Notes under the pieces: generated by a model
Seen by the model: the letters and a program-made list of their open reading frames with translations, nothing else
Told to the model about the DNA's origin: nothing
The model's database searches: none
Made by a program: the position numbers and the translations under genes
Shown: piece by piece, positions 25,357 through 34,425 of the stretch
Position numbering within the stretch: position 1 is the stretch's first letter
Layout: each line of letters begins with the position of its first letter
Assembly (NCBI RefSeq): GCF_003149105.1
Contig: NZ_QGDS01000020.1
Location: forward strand, 1-55,263
Length of the DNA stretch: 55,263 nt
Direction of reading: 5' to 3'
Source: Faecalicatena contorta
GTDB taxonomy: Bacteria > Bacillota > Clostridia > Lachnospirales > Lachnospiraceae

Positions 25357-26187
25357 GTGGTGAAAAAAGGTGAAATCGGAAAAAAGCTGGGAATCAGTTT
25401 GTCAGTAATTCTCACTGTATTCTGGCTTTTTCCATATATATATGTGATTAGTTGTTCATTTAAACCGGGGGCAGAAGTAATTTCAGTTCCACCAAACTTT
25501 TTCCCAAAGATATTTTCGGTTGAAAATTTTTCGGGGCTGCTGGGGAGAATGGATGCACTTAAATATCTGATGAACAGTTTGAGTGTTTCACTGGTAAGCA
25601 CAATCATTGCATTGATTCTGGGGTCTCTTGCGGCATATGCAATTCAGCGTTCAGGGGCAAAATTATCAATTGCATTGGTTGTTTTAGTTTTGTGCCTGAA
25701 GATGATTCCTACTTCAAGTATTGTAGTGCCGATTTATGAATTGATTTGTAATCTGGGTTTATATGATACAAAAATTGCTTTGATTATTGTGTACGCAGCC
25801 ATTAATATGCCATTTGTCATGTGGACGATGTTAAGTTTTTATGAGGGAATTCCAACGACGCTGGATGAAGCGGCATTTGTAGACGGCGCAAGTAGTTTAC
25901 AAACGTTTCAGAAGGTCATTCTGCCGATTTGTAAACCTGGATTAGCGACAGCATTTATATTTACACTGTTCCTTGCATGGAATGATTTCCTTATTGCGTT
26001 GTTATTGACCAGTACAAATGCAAAGACATTCACAGTTGGATTGGCAGGATTTTTGTCAGCATACAATTTGGATCTGGGACCAATGTGTGCAGGTGCATTT
26101 TTGTTTAGTTTCCCAGTAATGATTATCTCCCTTGTGGCTCAGAAATATATTGTGCAGGGAATGACTGCCGGGGCTGTAAAGGGTTAG
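25357..26187 (+). CDS. Sugar ABC transporter permease, MalG/UgpE type
   Basis: A 276-residue CUT1 permease with the EAA loop TLDEAAFVDGASSLQTFQKVILPICKP and the family's C-terminal end QGMTAGAVKG. The start is GTG 25357 (a second GTG follows at 25360), with GAGGAGG eight bases upstream; an in-frame TTG at 25333 lies before that ribosome site and is unlikely. It forms the second half of the sugar channel. Confidence 0.86.
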   Translation: MVKKGEIGKKLGISLSVILTVFWLFPYIYVISCSFKPGAEVISVPPNFFPKIFSVENFSGLLGRMDALKYLMNSLSVSLVSTIIALILGSLAAYAIQRSGAKLSIALVVLVLCLKMIPTSSIVVPIYELICNLGLYDTKIALIIVYAAINMPFVMWTMLSFYEGIPTTLDEAAFVDGASSLQTFQKVILPICKPGLATAFIFTLFLAWNDFLIALLLTSTNAKTFTVGLAGFLSAYNLDLGPMCAGAFLFSFPVMIISLVAQKYIVQGMTAGAVKG

Positions 26188-26206
26188 AAATGATGGAGGA
26201 GTCTTT

Positions 26207-27691
26207 ATGTCTAGAGAATTAATGCAACAGAATATCGAAAAGGCTCAGTGTGAGATAGATAGCAAAAAAAGTGTTGTGAAAAATGGAAAGATGCGCCAGC
26301 ATTATCATTTTATGCCGCAGACCGGATGGCTGAATGATCCCAATGGCTTAATATATTTCAAAGGAAAATACCACTTCTTTTTTCAGCACAATCCATATCA
26401 TGGATTCTGGGGCAGCATGCATTGGGGACATGCGGTCAGTGATGACATGCTGCACTGGGAGTATCTGCCGTTAGCGCTGGCTCCCAGTGAAATATATGAT
26501 AATGACCCGCGTGGCGGATGCTTTTCGGGGAGTGCACTCGAACATGATGGCAAGTTGTTTCTGATGTTTACGGGGACGACCAATGAAGGAAAGGGATTTG
26601 AGCAGACACAGTGCATTGCATACAGTGAAGATGGAATTCACTTCGAAAAATATGAAAGAAATCCGGTCTTGACTGCACCAGAAGGTATTCCGACTGATTT
26701 ATTCCGGGATCCAAAGGTATGGAAGCACGAGGATACTTATTATATGGTATGTGGTGCAAGTCGTGGTAATAAAGGACAGGCGTTGCTTTATCGGTCGAAA
26801 GATATGTTCCACTGGACATTTTTCAATGTGCTGGCTGAGAGCCGTGGAGAATGGGGCTATATGTGGGAATGTCCCGACTTTTATCCCATGGGTGATAAAT
26901 ATGTCCTGACGTTTTCACCCATGGGGGCGGGTGAGCATACCTCTGTGTATCTGGTCGGTGATTTTGATTATGAGACAGGTAAGTTTAACTGTCATGTAAC
27001 TGGTGAGATTGACTGGGGTTTTGATTATTATGCGCCGCAGTCCTTCCTGGCACCGGATGGAAGAAGAATCCTCGTTGCATGGGCCAATGGATGGGAATGG
27101 ATGCCATTATGGAAGGACTGGGGACCAACGTACAAGGAAGGCTGGTGTGGTTCTTTCAATATTCCGAGGGAAGTGCGCATGATGGGAGATGGGACATTAC
27201 AGTTTCTTCCAATAGCAGAGGTGGAAACGATTCGTGAAAATAGGAAACATAAAGATGAGCTTGTGGTGACGGAAAAGGAGACAGAGCTGACAGCCGGAGA
27301 CGGAGTGTGCTTTGAACTGAAGCTGAACATAGATCTCGAAAAGACGGATGCTGATAAGCTGGAATTAGTTCTGCGCTGCGGCGAGGGTAAGAAGACGGCA
27401 TGTCTGCTTGATTTTAAGAATGCAGAAATGAGTGTGGATCGAAACGAAGCGGACGGATGGAGCAGGGGTATATCAAGAAGTGTGATGTACCTAAAAGGAA
27501 AAAAAGAACTGGATGTGCATATTTTGTCTGATCAGAGCTCTCTAGAAATCTTTACAGATCAATACCAGAATAATCATTCCAACAACATATTTGCGGGAGA
27601 TGCGCAGAATCAGTTGAAGATTCGTGCATATGGCGGCAGGGTGGTGATTAGAAAGTTTGAATCCTATGGGCTGAAGGAATGTTTTAAATAG
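26207..27691 (+). CDS. GH32 beta-fructosidase (sucrose/fructo-oligosaccharide hydrolase), intracellular
   Basis: A 494-residue glycoside hydrolase family 32 enzyme. The three catalytic motifs are intact: WLNDPNG with nucleophile D44, RDP at 167-169, and ECP with acid/base E221. The N-terminal five-bladed propeller runs to about residue 340 and a beta-sandwich follows. There is no signal peptide, so it acts on imported substrate, releasing fructose from sucrose, inulobiose or short fructans. GGAGGAG precedes ATG 26207. It follows the permeases by 19 bases and precedes the GH91 gene, which suggests that it finishes off the inulobiose made by that protein. Confidence 0.88.
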   Translation: MSRELMQQNIEKAQCEIDSKKSVVKNGKMRQHYHFMPQTGWLNDPNGLIYFKGKYHFFFQHNPYHGFWGSMHWGHAVSDDMLHWEYLPLALAPSEIYDNDPRGGCFSGSALEHDGKLFLMFTGTTNEGKGFEQTQCIAYSEDGIHFEKYERNPVLTAPEGIPTDLFRDPKVWKHEDTYYMVCGASRGNKGQALLYRSKDMFHWTFFNVLAESRGEWGYMWECPDFYPMGDKYVLTFSPMGAGEHTSVYLVGDFDYETGKFNCHVTGEIDWGFDYYAPQSFLAPDGRRILVAWANGWEWMPLWKDWGPTYKEGWCGSFNIPREVRMMGDGTLQFLPIAEVETIRENRKHKDELVVTEKETELTAGDGVCFELKLNIDLEKTDADKLELVLRCGEGKKTACLLDFKNAEMSVDRNEADGWSRGISRSVMYLKGKKELDVHILSDQSSLEIFTDQYQNNHSNNIFAGDAQNQLKIRAYGGRVVIRKFESYGLKECFK

Positions 27692-27776
27692 ATTTTTCCA
27701 TAATGTTATACTTATGGTTTGACGATGCAGCAGCGTAAAAATTTATTTAGTGTTAATTTTACAGGAGGATTTATGA

Positions 27777-29132
27777 ATGGTTAGTAATAATTATTATGAT
27801 GTAACAGCGTGGAATGCGGGCAATCCATATGAGGATATTGGTAAGGTAATCAATAGCATCATTGGGGATATTAAAAGTAGGCAAACGGACTCTGATATTA
27901 ATGAAGGAGGAAAACCAGGCGCAGTGATCTATATCCCGCCAGGTGATTATCATCTCGTTACTCAAGTAGTTATAGACATCAGTTACCTAAAAATTATGGG
28001 TTCTGGACATGGTTTTACATCTTCAAGTATTCGTTTTAATACTCCGGAGAGTGAATGGGCAGACTGGCACGAAGTGTGGCCGGGAGGAAGTCGTATACTT
28101 GTAGATATTTCCCCGGATGCTGACGATGAGGAGTGCGCAGGAGCAGCATTTTATGTTAAGCGGAGTGGGGAGCCCCGAATAAGCTCGTTAGAGTTTGCTG
28201 ACTTTTGCATTGATGGTTTGCATTTTTTGGACGATGGTTTAGGAAAAGCAGATCCAGAAAACACATATACAAATGGGAAAACGGGTATTTATGTTGCAAG
28301 TGCAGGGGACTCATTCCGGATTACAGGCATGGGGATCGTGTATTTAGAGCATGGAGTTACTATTTATAATGCAGATGCACTGGCTGTACATGATAATTTT
28401 ATAGCTGAATGTGGTAACTGTATAGAGCTGCGGGAATCAGGCCAGGCTTCAAAAATAACCGATAACTTGCTGGGAGCAGGTTATAAAGGATATTCAATTT
28501 ATGCTCAAAATTTTGGAGGGCTTTTGATTACGGCAAATAATATTTTCCCACGAGGTGCAAGCAGTGTCCATTTTTCCGGTGTGGTACGTTCCAGTATCAC
28601 AAGTAATAGATTTCATTCATTTTACCCGGGAATGCTGGTATTCGAAGAAAATTCCTCGGAAAATTTGGTTTCTTCAAATCATTTTCTGCGTGACCATGAA
28701 CCTTGGCCTCCTATGCAGGCATACGACAATGGGTTAGATGATTTGTATGGCCTTATGTATATTAGCGGTAATAATAATTCTGTAATCGCTAATCACATTT
28801 CGGAAACAATAGATACTCAGTATATCAGACCGTCTGGTGCAACACCTGTAATCATACGTGTTGTTTCGGGTAAGGGAAATTATATTTCTGATAATCATAT
28901 TGTTGCTACTACCGAAGTCACGGATGAGCAAGCCGCGGCAGCGGGTTCTTGTTTCGATGCGCAAGTGGGAGCATTGCTGACTACGGATAAATTGGAGGCA
29001 CTTGACGTGACAACAGTACTGGTAGAAAAGGAAGCGATTGAAAATACGATTCTTGATTCGGGAAGTGATGCGCAGGTTGTTGTGGACAAGGCTGTAAATG
29101 CATTCAGAGCAACTCCAATACCAGGAGTATAA
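27777..29132 (+). CDS. GH91 family: difructose anhydride III hydrolase or inulin fructotransferase
   Basis: A 451-residue right-handed beta-helix protein that matches the inulin fructotransferase family along its length: YDVTAWN...YEDIGKVIN.II.DIKSRQ, PGAVIYIPPGDYHL.TQVVIDISYL, FRITGMGIVYLEHG, HDNFIAECGNCIEL, NNIFPRG, SNRFHSFYPGML and NGLDDLYGL. The catalytic pair of the family is present, D206 and E217, eleven residues apart. Known inulin fructotransferases are secreted; this one has no signal peptide, so a cytoplasmic role as DFA hydrolase (opening DFA III to inulobiose) is more likely. GGAGGA precedes ATG 27777. A different frame starting at 27773 stops after three codons. Confidence 0.85.
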   Translation: MVSNNYYDVTAWNAGNPYEDIGKVINSIIGDIKSRQTDSDINEGGKPGAVIYIPPGDYHLVTQVVIDISYLKIMGSGHGFTSSSIRFNTPESEWADWHEVWPGGSRILVDISPDADDEECAGAAFYVKRSGEPRISSLEFADFCIDGLHFLDDGLGKADPENTYTNGKTGIYVASAGDSFRITGMGIVYLEHGVTIYNADALAVHDNFIAECGNCIELRESGQASKITDNLLGAGYKGYSIYAQNFGGLLITANNIFPRGASSVHFSGVVRSSITSNRFHSFYPGMLVFEENSSENLVSSNHFLRDHEPWPPMQAYDNGLDDLYGLMYISGNNNSVIANHISETIDTQYIRPSGATPVIIRVVSGKGNYISDNHIVATTEVTDEQAAAAGSCFDAQVGALLTTDKLEALDVTTVLVEKEAIENTILDSGSDAQVVVDKAVNAFRATPIPGV

Positions 29133-29202
29133 ATAATTTATTTAATTATTCTTGTTATTCTAGTATCTGGGTCAATACTTTGGATATAAAAAGTTGAGCT
29201 TT

Positions 29203-29238
29203 AAGGACATTTCCATAATTGTAGGAAGTGTCCTTTTT
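29203..29238 (+). terminator. Terminator of the GH32/GH91 operon
   Basis: AAGGACATTTCC pairs with GGAAGTGTCCTT (one G-T pair) around a nine-base loop and is followed by TTT. Confidence 0.8.
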
Positions 29239-29356
29239 GTTATAGTAAAATATTAGTATACAAAACAAAAATAAAAACCACAACATTAGGTGCGGAAAAA
29301 GTATAAATTAAACATACCCTTAAAATTTTAATAATCTACTATTCATGAATATAATG

Positions 29357-29385
29357 TTGAAATTAATTCTCATAAATGATAAATT
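29357..29385 (+). promoter_or_regulatory. Candidate sigma-A promoter of the two-component system
   Basis: TTGAAA (29357-29362) and TAAATT (29380-29385) are separated by 17 bases, about 90 bases before the kinase start. The region is AT-rich, so chance matches are possible. Confidence 0.4.
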
Positions 29386-29477
29386 AATCAAAAGACTATA
29401 AGAATGCTATCAAAACATAACAGTATAAAAAGAACATCTTGGGATAGTATAAGGTTAAAATCAGGGGACGATTACCG

Positions 29478-31277
29478 ATGAAGAAAAAAGAGAGTATGAG
29501 AGTTAAGATTTTACTGCTGTGTCTAAGTAGTATTTTGATTGCCCTGCTTGTTCAGACAACACTGTTTCAGCAGACGTCTGCCCGTACCATTTATGAGCAG
29601 ACAAAGGAGTCTAATATTCACTTGTTGAAAAGTATGCAGGAAGAAATAAATAACGTTATCAAAACAATGGAGAATAATCTGCTGGAGATTTATAATCAGA
29701 AAGAGCTGATGAATGACCTTCAGCGGCACCGGGAGATTAACGGTATGCGCGAGGACTATTACCGCACAGCATATACCATAGCACAGTCCTTCGAAGTGGA
29801 CGACAAAGTGGCAGCAGTTTATGTGTATGATGACTTTAACCGTATCGTCAGCACCTATTTCCACGCCTCTACCCCTATTTACAAGTACCCTGAGGATGTC
29901 TTCGAAAAAACCGGAAACTATAATATTAAGCCGCTGCGCAAGTTTATGGACCAGGAAGATAACGTGATGTTTGTCTCAAGTTATTACAATGAAAACCGGA
30001 AGAAAGATATGATCCGTTTTGCCATTAATATTTTCAATCAGGCATACCCCAGGCAGCAGATCGGCTGTGTTGTATGTGATGTTGACAGTGAGGTGTTCAA
30101 AGATATATTGAATAAATATATCTACGGTGAAAATAATATCTTATGGATTCAGCCTGTCGGTGATAGGCCAATTATAAAAACCGGCGGAAAGCAGCAAAAA
30201 TACGAGGAAGAATATGAAAGTCTGTCAGCCGACATAGCAAAGGGAAAAGGGGATAAGGAGCTGAATCTAAAGACCAATGGTGAAGTTCTTTTTAACTTTT
30301 CAAGTACCCGTTATAACCTTGAGATATTTTCACTGATGCCTCCGTCTTTACTTGTCAAAAATCAGCAGATGCTGACCAGAAACCTCGTCTTAATTGCTGT
30401 CCTTTTACTAATCGTATTCGGTATCCTGTCGATTGTGATGGCGAAAGGAATTACCGGTCCGCTGGAATATCTTACCGACACCATGCGCAAGATCCGGAAA
30501 GGAGATATGAATCTTCGCGTCAGTGGCCTCGGAAATGATGAGATCGGAGAACTGGGTGAAAATTTCAACAAGATGTTAGATGAAATGCAGCAGCTGATTG
30601 CGAAAGAGTATAAGAATCAGTTGATGCTTCGAGAGGCAGAGTATAAAGCACTTCAGGCACAAATCAACCCTCATTTTCTTTATAATACCCTCGATACGAT
30701 GAGCAGTATTGCCCAGATTCAGGACTGTACTTTAGTAAGTAATCTAAGTGAATCTCTGTCAGCCATCTTTCGTTACAGTCTTGATATGAAAAATCAGATG
30801 TCTACCGTAGAGCGTGAAATGCTGCATCTGAAAAACTATATCTATGTGATGGATGTCCGGATGAACAATGATATTCGCTATGTCTTCGAGATGGAAGAAC
30901 AGGTACTGCCTTTAGAAATTCCGCGTCTGACCCTTCAGCCGATTGTCGAGAATGCGTTAAAGTATGGTGTACGGGATATTAAGAGAGAAAAGATTATTAA
31001 AATGGGCGGCAAAAAAATAGGTGAACTGTTGATTCTGACTGTGGAAGATAATGGTACCGGGATGAAGGCAGAGAGCCTGAATCAGCAGTTTGAAGAAAAC
31101 AATCTGGAGTATGTGGAAAAGGGAGACTCTATTGGACTGCATAATATCAATGCACGGATAAAATTGTTATTTGGAGCAGCATATGGTGTTTCGATTGAAA
31201 GTGAACTGGGAAAAGGGACGAAAGTGACTGTTACAATCCCCTGCAAGAAAGAGGAGGAAGCAAATGAGAAAGTATAA
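29478..31277 (+). CDS. YesM-type sensor histidine kinase
   Basis: A 599-residue membrane kinase: transmembrane helix at about 9-29, an extracellular sensor domain to about 295, a second helix at about 300-320, a HAMP domain (GITGPLEYLTDTMRKIRKGDMNLRV) to about 375, the His_kinase domain with phosphoacceptor H399 in NPHFLYNTLD, and an HATPase domain (N-box NALKYGV, VEDNGTGM, GIGLHNI-like SIGLHNINARI). The sensor domain is of the kind that often contacts extracellular solute-binding proteins. It overlaps the response regulator gene by 14 bases and is expected to phosphorylate it. Confidence 0.88.
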   Translation: MKKKESMRVKILLLCLSSILIALLVQTTLFQQTSARTIYEQTKESNIHLLKSMQEEINNVIKTMENNLLEIYNQKELMNDLQRHREINGMREDYYRTAYTIAQSFEVDDKVAAVYVYDDFNRIVSTYFHASTPIYKYPEDVFEKTGNYNIKPLRKFMDQEDNVMFVSSYYNENRKKDMIRFAINIFNQAYPRQQIGCVVCDVDSEVFKDILNKYIYGENNILWIQPVGDRPIIKTGGKQQKYEEEYESLSADIAKGKGDKELNLKTNGEVLFNFSSTRYNLEIFSLMPPSLLVKNQQMLTRNLVLIAVLLLIVFGILSIVMAKGITGPLEYLTDTMRKIRKGDMNLRVSGLGNDEIGELGENFNKMLDEMQQLIAKEYKNQLMLREAEYKALQAQINPHFLYNTLDTMSSIAQIQDCTLVSNLSESLSAIFRYSLDMKNQMSTVEREMLHLKNYIYVMDVRMNNDIRYVFEMEEQVLPLEIPRLTLQPIVENALKYGVRDIKREKIIKMGGKKIGELLILTVEDNGTGMKAESLNQQFEENNLEYVEKGDSIGLHNINARIKLLFGAAYGVSIESELGKGTKVTVTIPCKKEEEANEKV

Positions 31278-32877
31278 ATTACTGATTGCCGATGACGAAT
31301 ACTGGACCAGGGAAAAGCTCCGCCATATTATTGAATGGGATAAGTATAACATTGAATTTATGGAGCCTGCAGAGAATGGGGAAGAGGTACTGGAAAGAAT
31401 GGCAGAAACTACACCTGATATACTCATTTCGGATATCAATATGCCGATTGTTAATGGGGTGGAGTTAATAGAACAGGTTAAAGAACAATATCCGTCAGTC
31501 ATTACCTTTATTGTCAGTGGTTACGATGATTTTAATTATGTCAAGAGTACGATGAAAGCCGGGGCAATCAATTATCTGTTAAAACCAATCAACCGGGCTG
31601 ATCTTATTCTGGCAGTTTCTGAAGCTATGGATATCATCAACCGGCGGCTGGCACAGGAAGAGGTCGATCAGGAGACCCGTAACCAGCAGCTCAGACTGTC
31701 TTCCATGATGCAGGACCATGAGTACAGCAGACTGATTGACCGGGATGAGTCAGGGAGCCTCAATAATTTGTCTATTAATCTCAATCTGGACACCGCGGGA
31801 TATGGTTTTGTGCTGTTGAAAATACATAACATGCAAATTGCCATGGATGCCTATAATCAGGACATCAACCAACTGTCATATGAAGTAAAAAAGAGAATTA
31901 AAGCGGCTCTGAAAGAAGAGATTATCGTCTTTAATCATGCCACTAAATCCAACGAGTTTATTATTATTTCAAAAGAAAAAGAAGCCCATTCACACCGGGC
32001 AGCAATTGTATATACAAAGATTTTAGAAGCGGTATTTCAGGCGCCCATCACCGTCGTACTCAATGACTTTTCCTATTCGATTGAAAGCTTTCATTATGCT
32101 TATACCCAGGCAATCAGTCTGCTGATGACCAGAAAATATGTGGGTAAAAGTGAGATTATTTCTCATGATAAGCGTTCGCGGGAGATTCAGGAACAGCACC
32201 GGCGAAAATTATTAAGTGAAAAGGTGGTAAATCAGCTGGTCATCTTTCTGAAAGCGGGAAATAAGGCTCGGGTAGAGGAAGTGGTGATAAGAAGTCTGGA
32301 CCTGGAAGGGCAGCCATCAGTTACTTACCTGGACGTAAAGCAGATGATCAGACAGATAAACAGTGTTTTGATGAGCAATATGCAGATTGATATCATGGAC
32401 CCGGCTGACATAATCAATATCGAAAGTCTGGTTGATGAAGTGGATAAATATGTTGACCGTCTGGATTTAAAGCGGTTGATTGCCTGTGAAAGGGATATTA
32501 TTGACAGCATTATGGTGGATACTGACGCGGCTAAAAGTGACACTATGGAAGGGATTGTCAGACAGGTTAAGAATTATATTGACAGTCACTATTTTGAAGA
32601 ACTTTCTCTGGCGGTATTGTCGGAGCGTTTTGCCGTAGAACCCTCGTACCTGTCAAAGAGCTTTAAACAGTTTACGAAAGAAAACCTGATGGTATATATC
32701 GCCAGGAAGCGGATGGAACAGGCGGTTTCATATATTACAGAGAATCAACTGAGTCTGTCGGAAATATCATTTCTGGTAGGATATGATGACTATACTTATT
32801 TTAGCCGGGTCTTTAAGAAAATCGTAGGGGTCAGCCCCAGAGATTATAAAGCGAAAGGGGGCGGTCCGGTTGAATAA
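31264..32877 (+). CDS. YesN-type response regulator with AraC DNA-binding domain
   Basis: A 537-residue regulator. The receiver domain at 1-125 has the acidic pair D10-D11 and phosphoacceptor D57 in ILISDINMP. The middle is a variable helical region, and the C-terminal 100 residues are an AraC double helix-turn-helix (ELSLAVLSERFAVEPSYLSKSFKQ, SLSEISFLVGYDDYTYFSRVFKKIVGVSP). GAGGAGG precedes ATG 31264. It is co-translated with the kinase upstream and with the tethered binding protein downstream (eight-base overlap). It probably activates the importer and alpha-galactosidase operon beginning at 34426. Confidence 0.88.
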   Translation: MRKYKLLIADDEYWTREKLRHIIEWDKYNIEFMEPAENGEEVLERMAETTPDILISDINMPIVNGVELIEQVKEQYPSVITFIVSGYDDFNYVKSTMKAGAINYLLKPINRADLILAVSEAMDIINRRLAQEEVDQETRNQQLRLSSMMQDHEYSRLIDRDESGSLNNLSINLNLDTAGYGFVLLKIHNMQIAMDAYNQDINQLSYEVKKRIKAALKEEIIVFNHATKSNEFIIISKEKEAHSHRAAIVYTKILEAVFQAPITVVLNDFSYSIESFHYAYTQAISLLMTRKYVGKSEIISHDKRSREIQEQHRRKLLSEKVVNQLVIFLKAGNKARVEEVVIRSLDLEGQPSVTYLDVKQMIRQINSVLMSNMQIDIMDPADIINIESLVDEVDKYVDRLDLKRLIACERDIIDSIMVDTDAAKSDTMEGIVRQVKNYIDSHYFEELSLAVLSERFAVEPSYLSKSFKQFTKENLMVYIARKRMEQAVSYITENQLSLSEISFLVGYDDYTYFSRVFKKIVGVSPRDYKAKGGGPVE

Positions 32878-34147
32878 AAAAATAATTGCAGTAGTTGTGA
32901 TATTGGTACTCTGGCTTTTCTACAGTGTAACCGGGCCGCTGCCGTCAGGAGAAATCATTTCCGAGAGCGAGAGTAAGCCGACAATCACCATTCTGGCCGG
33001 GCAGTCATCTTCTGATGCAGGAACTGAGGAGATGATCCAGGAGGTACTGGCGGCAAAATTCCCGGATGTGGATTTTCAATGGAGCTGTGTGGACTGGGGG
33101 GATCAGTTTGCATCTCAGGTAGAAGGTAAATTTGTATCGGGTAATCTCCCTGATATTTTGATCGGGAAATCCCAGGATGTATATCCTTACCGGATGAGCG
33201 GAATTATCGCCCCGCTGCCGGAAGAAGTATACTCGGAAATATCAGAGCAGTCGTTAGCGGTGGTCTCATCAGAGGGAGGGGTCTATGGCCTTCCTTACAC
33301 CGAGAGCTTACAGGGTGTGTTTTATAATAAAGAGATATTCAAACGCTTCGGGCTGACAACACCTAAAACCATTGAGGAACTTGATCATGTTGTCAATGTG
33401 CTGGAAAAAAATAATGTGGTTGCCTTTGCCAGTCATTTTCAGGAGAGCTGGAAAATCGGAAACATGAATATGCAGTTTTTTATGAATGATATATTTGCCA
33501 GTGACCCGGCATGGGGGGAACGTTTCCGGGCAGGCGAAGTAAATTATTCGGGGAATCCGCTGATTACTTCGTTATTCAAAAACAATCAATATATTCTGGA
33601 GCATTCTTTTTCGGATGCCATCCAGATTAATCAATATGAAAGTGATGTCCGTTTTGCCCGGGGAGAGGCGGCGATGAACCTGACCGGTACGTGGTCTTTA
33701 CAGGCTATGAGCCAGATGGTTTCGGAAATCGATGTGGGTATCTTCCCTTATCCAAATGAGAGCGGTGATGCAAAATTGTTAGTGGAAACCAATATGACTT
33801 TTATGAAAGGAAATAAAGAAGAAAACACAGAATTGGTAGATGCGGTGCTGACAGAGATCGGAACAAACTATCTGCTGGCGCAGGAAATTGTAGATTATAT
33901 TCAGGCACGCTCCACATTTCGCAGAATGGAGGAAAATGGGGATGTAATGGTGCAGGATGACGTAAAATACTATCGGGAGAATAATCAGATGCTCAACGTG
34001 GCGGCCGGCAATTCCCAGCTTGTCTGGAGTTATCAAAATGATGTGGCGGCTCAGGCGATGCTCTGGTTACAGGGGAAGGCAAAACTTGAAGATGTCTTGC
34101 AATATGCCGATCAAAAGAGGGATACAAGTATTATCGAAGAGCGGTAA
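32870..34147 (+). CDS. Membrane-tethered solute-binding protein (no lipobox), probable sensor partner of the two-component system
   Basis: A 425-residue family 1 solute-binding protein with a single N-terminal hydrophobic segment (about 4-20) but no lipobox cysteine; VTGPLPSG follows the helix. It is a clear paralogue of the lipoprotein at 34426: TITILAGQSS.D.G.E.MI.EV...FP, CVDWG, LPDI.IGK.QDV, FASH...W.IGN..MQF.MND, RFARGEAAMNL.G.WS and DVGIFPYPN all have counterparts there. The TTG start at 32870 overlaps the response regulator gene and has GGGGGCGG upstream. It is translationally coupled to the kinase pair rather than to permeases, which suggests a sensing role. A terminator follows. Confidence 0.8.
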   Translation: MNKKIIAVVVILVLWLFYSVTGPLPSGEIISESESKPTITILAGQSSSDAGTEEMIQEVLAAKFPDVDFQWSCVDWGDQFASQVEGKFVSGNLPDILIGKSQDVYPYRMSGIIAPLPEEVYSEISEQSLAVVSSEGGVYGLPYTESLQGVFYNKEIFKRFGLTTPKTIEELDHVVNVLEKNNVVAFASHFQESWKIGNMNMQFFMNDIFASDPAWGERFRAGEVNYSGNPLITSLFKNNQYILEHSFSDAIQINQYESDVRFARGEAAMNLTGTWSLQAMSQMVSEIDVGIFPYPNESGDAKLLVETNMTFMKGNKEENTELVDAVLTEIGTNYLLAQEIVDYIQARSTFRRMEENGDVMVQDDVKYYRENNQMLNVAAGNSQLVWSYQNDVAAQAMLWLQGKAKLEDVLQYADQKRDTSIIEER

Positions 34148-34185
34148 GCAGTTGTACTTTTCAAAAAAGTACAACTGCTTTTTTC
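34147..34185 (+). terminator. Terminator after the sensor operon
   Basis: A perfect 15-bp stem, AGCAGTTGTACTTTT with AAAAGTACAACTGCT, a three-base loop, and a run of T residues. It begins at the last base of the stop codon of the tethered binding protein. Confidence 0.9.
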
Positions 34186-34198
34186 TAAATAGTCCTAA

Positions 34199-34225
34199 TT
34201 GTCATCAACAAACCCATACTATAAT
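34199..34225 (+). promoter_or_regulatory. Candidate promoter of the importer / alpha-galactosidase operon
   Basis: TTGTCA (34199-34204) and a consensus TATAAT (34220-34225) are 15 bases apart, shorter than ideal, as is often seen at activated promoters. The inverted-repeat element at 34236-34397 lies between it and the gene, so the element would be in the untranslated leader. Confidence 0.5.
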
Positions 34226-34235
34226 TAATTTAACT

Positions 34236-34397
34236 AGGATGTGTCTGAAAACTCATAGCCCCAATCTGCACGCCCCACTTCGCGGTATATTTGTCCCAAA
34301 TTCAGTTGGCGTAGCCCACTACGCCGCCTTTATTTGGAACAAATCTCCCACAAAGTGTGACGCACACCTTGGAACAAGCAGTTTTCAGACACACCCT
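34236..34397. repeat. MITE-like inverted-repeat element in the leader of the binding-protein gene
   Basis: The element is about 162 bases with 18-base terminal inverted repeats: AGGATGTGTCTGAAAACT at 34236-34253 and AGTTTTCAGACACACCCT at 34380-34397 (two mismatches). Inside are further inverted pairs, such as GGCGTAG-CCCA-CTACGCC near the centre and ATTTGTCC with GGAACAAAT. It has no open frame of note. The structure is like a miniature transposable element or large REP-type repeat. No target duplication is obvious. It ends about 29 bases before ATG 34426 and leaves the ribosome site intact. Confidence 0.65.
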
Positions 34398-34425
34398 AAA
34401 AATTGAATCAAATGGGAGGAACACT

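Larger units (their letters stand above)
29133..29477. other. AT-rich intergenic region with terminator and promoter
   Basis: This 345-base gap between the GH91 gene and the histidine kinase gene contains the terminator at 29203-29238 and a candidate promoter at 29357-29385. No open frame or RNA gene is recognisable. The hairpin and its flanks resemble those at 1740-1840. Confidence 0.5.

Noticed and set aside
34357..34425. Extended start for the binding lipoprotein at 34426
   Set aside because: It begins inside the inverted-repeat element and would place the signal peptide in the middle of the protein.
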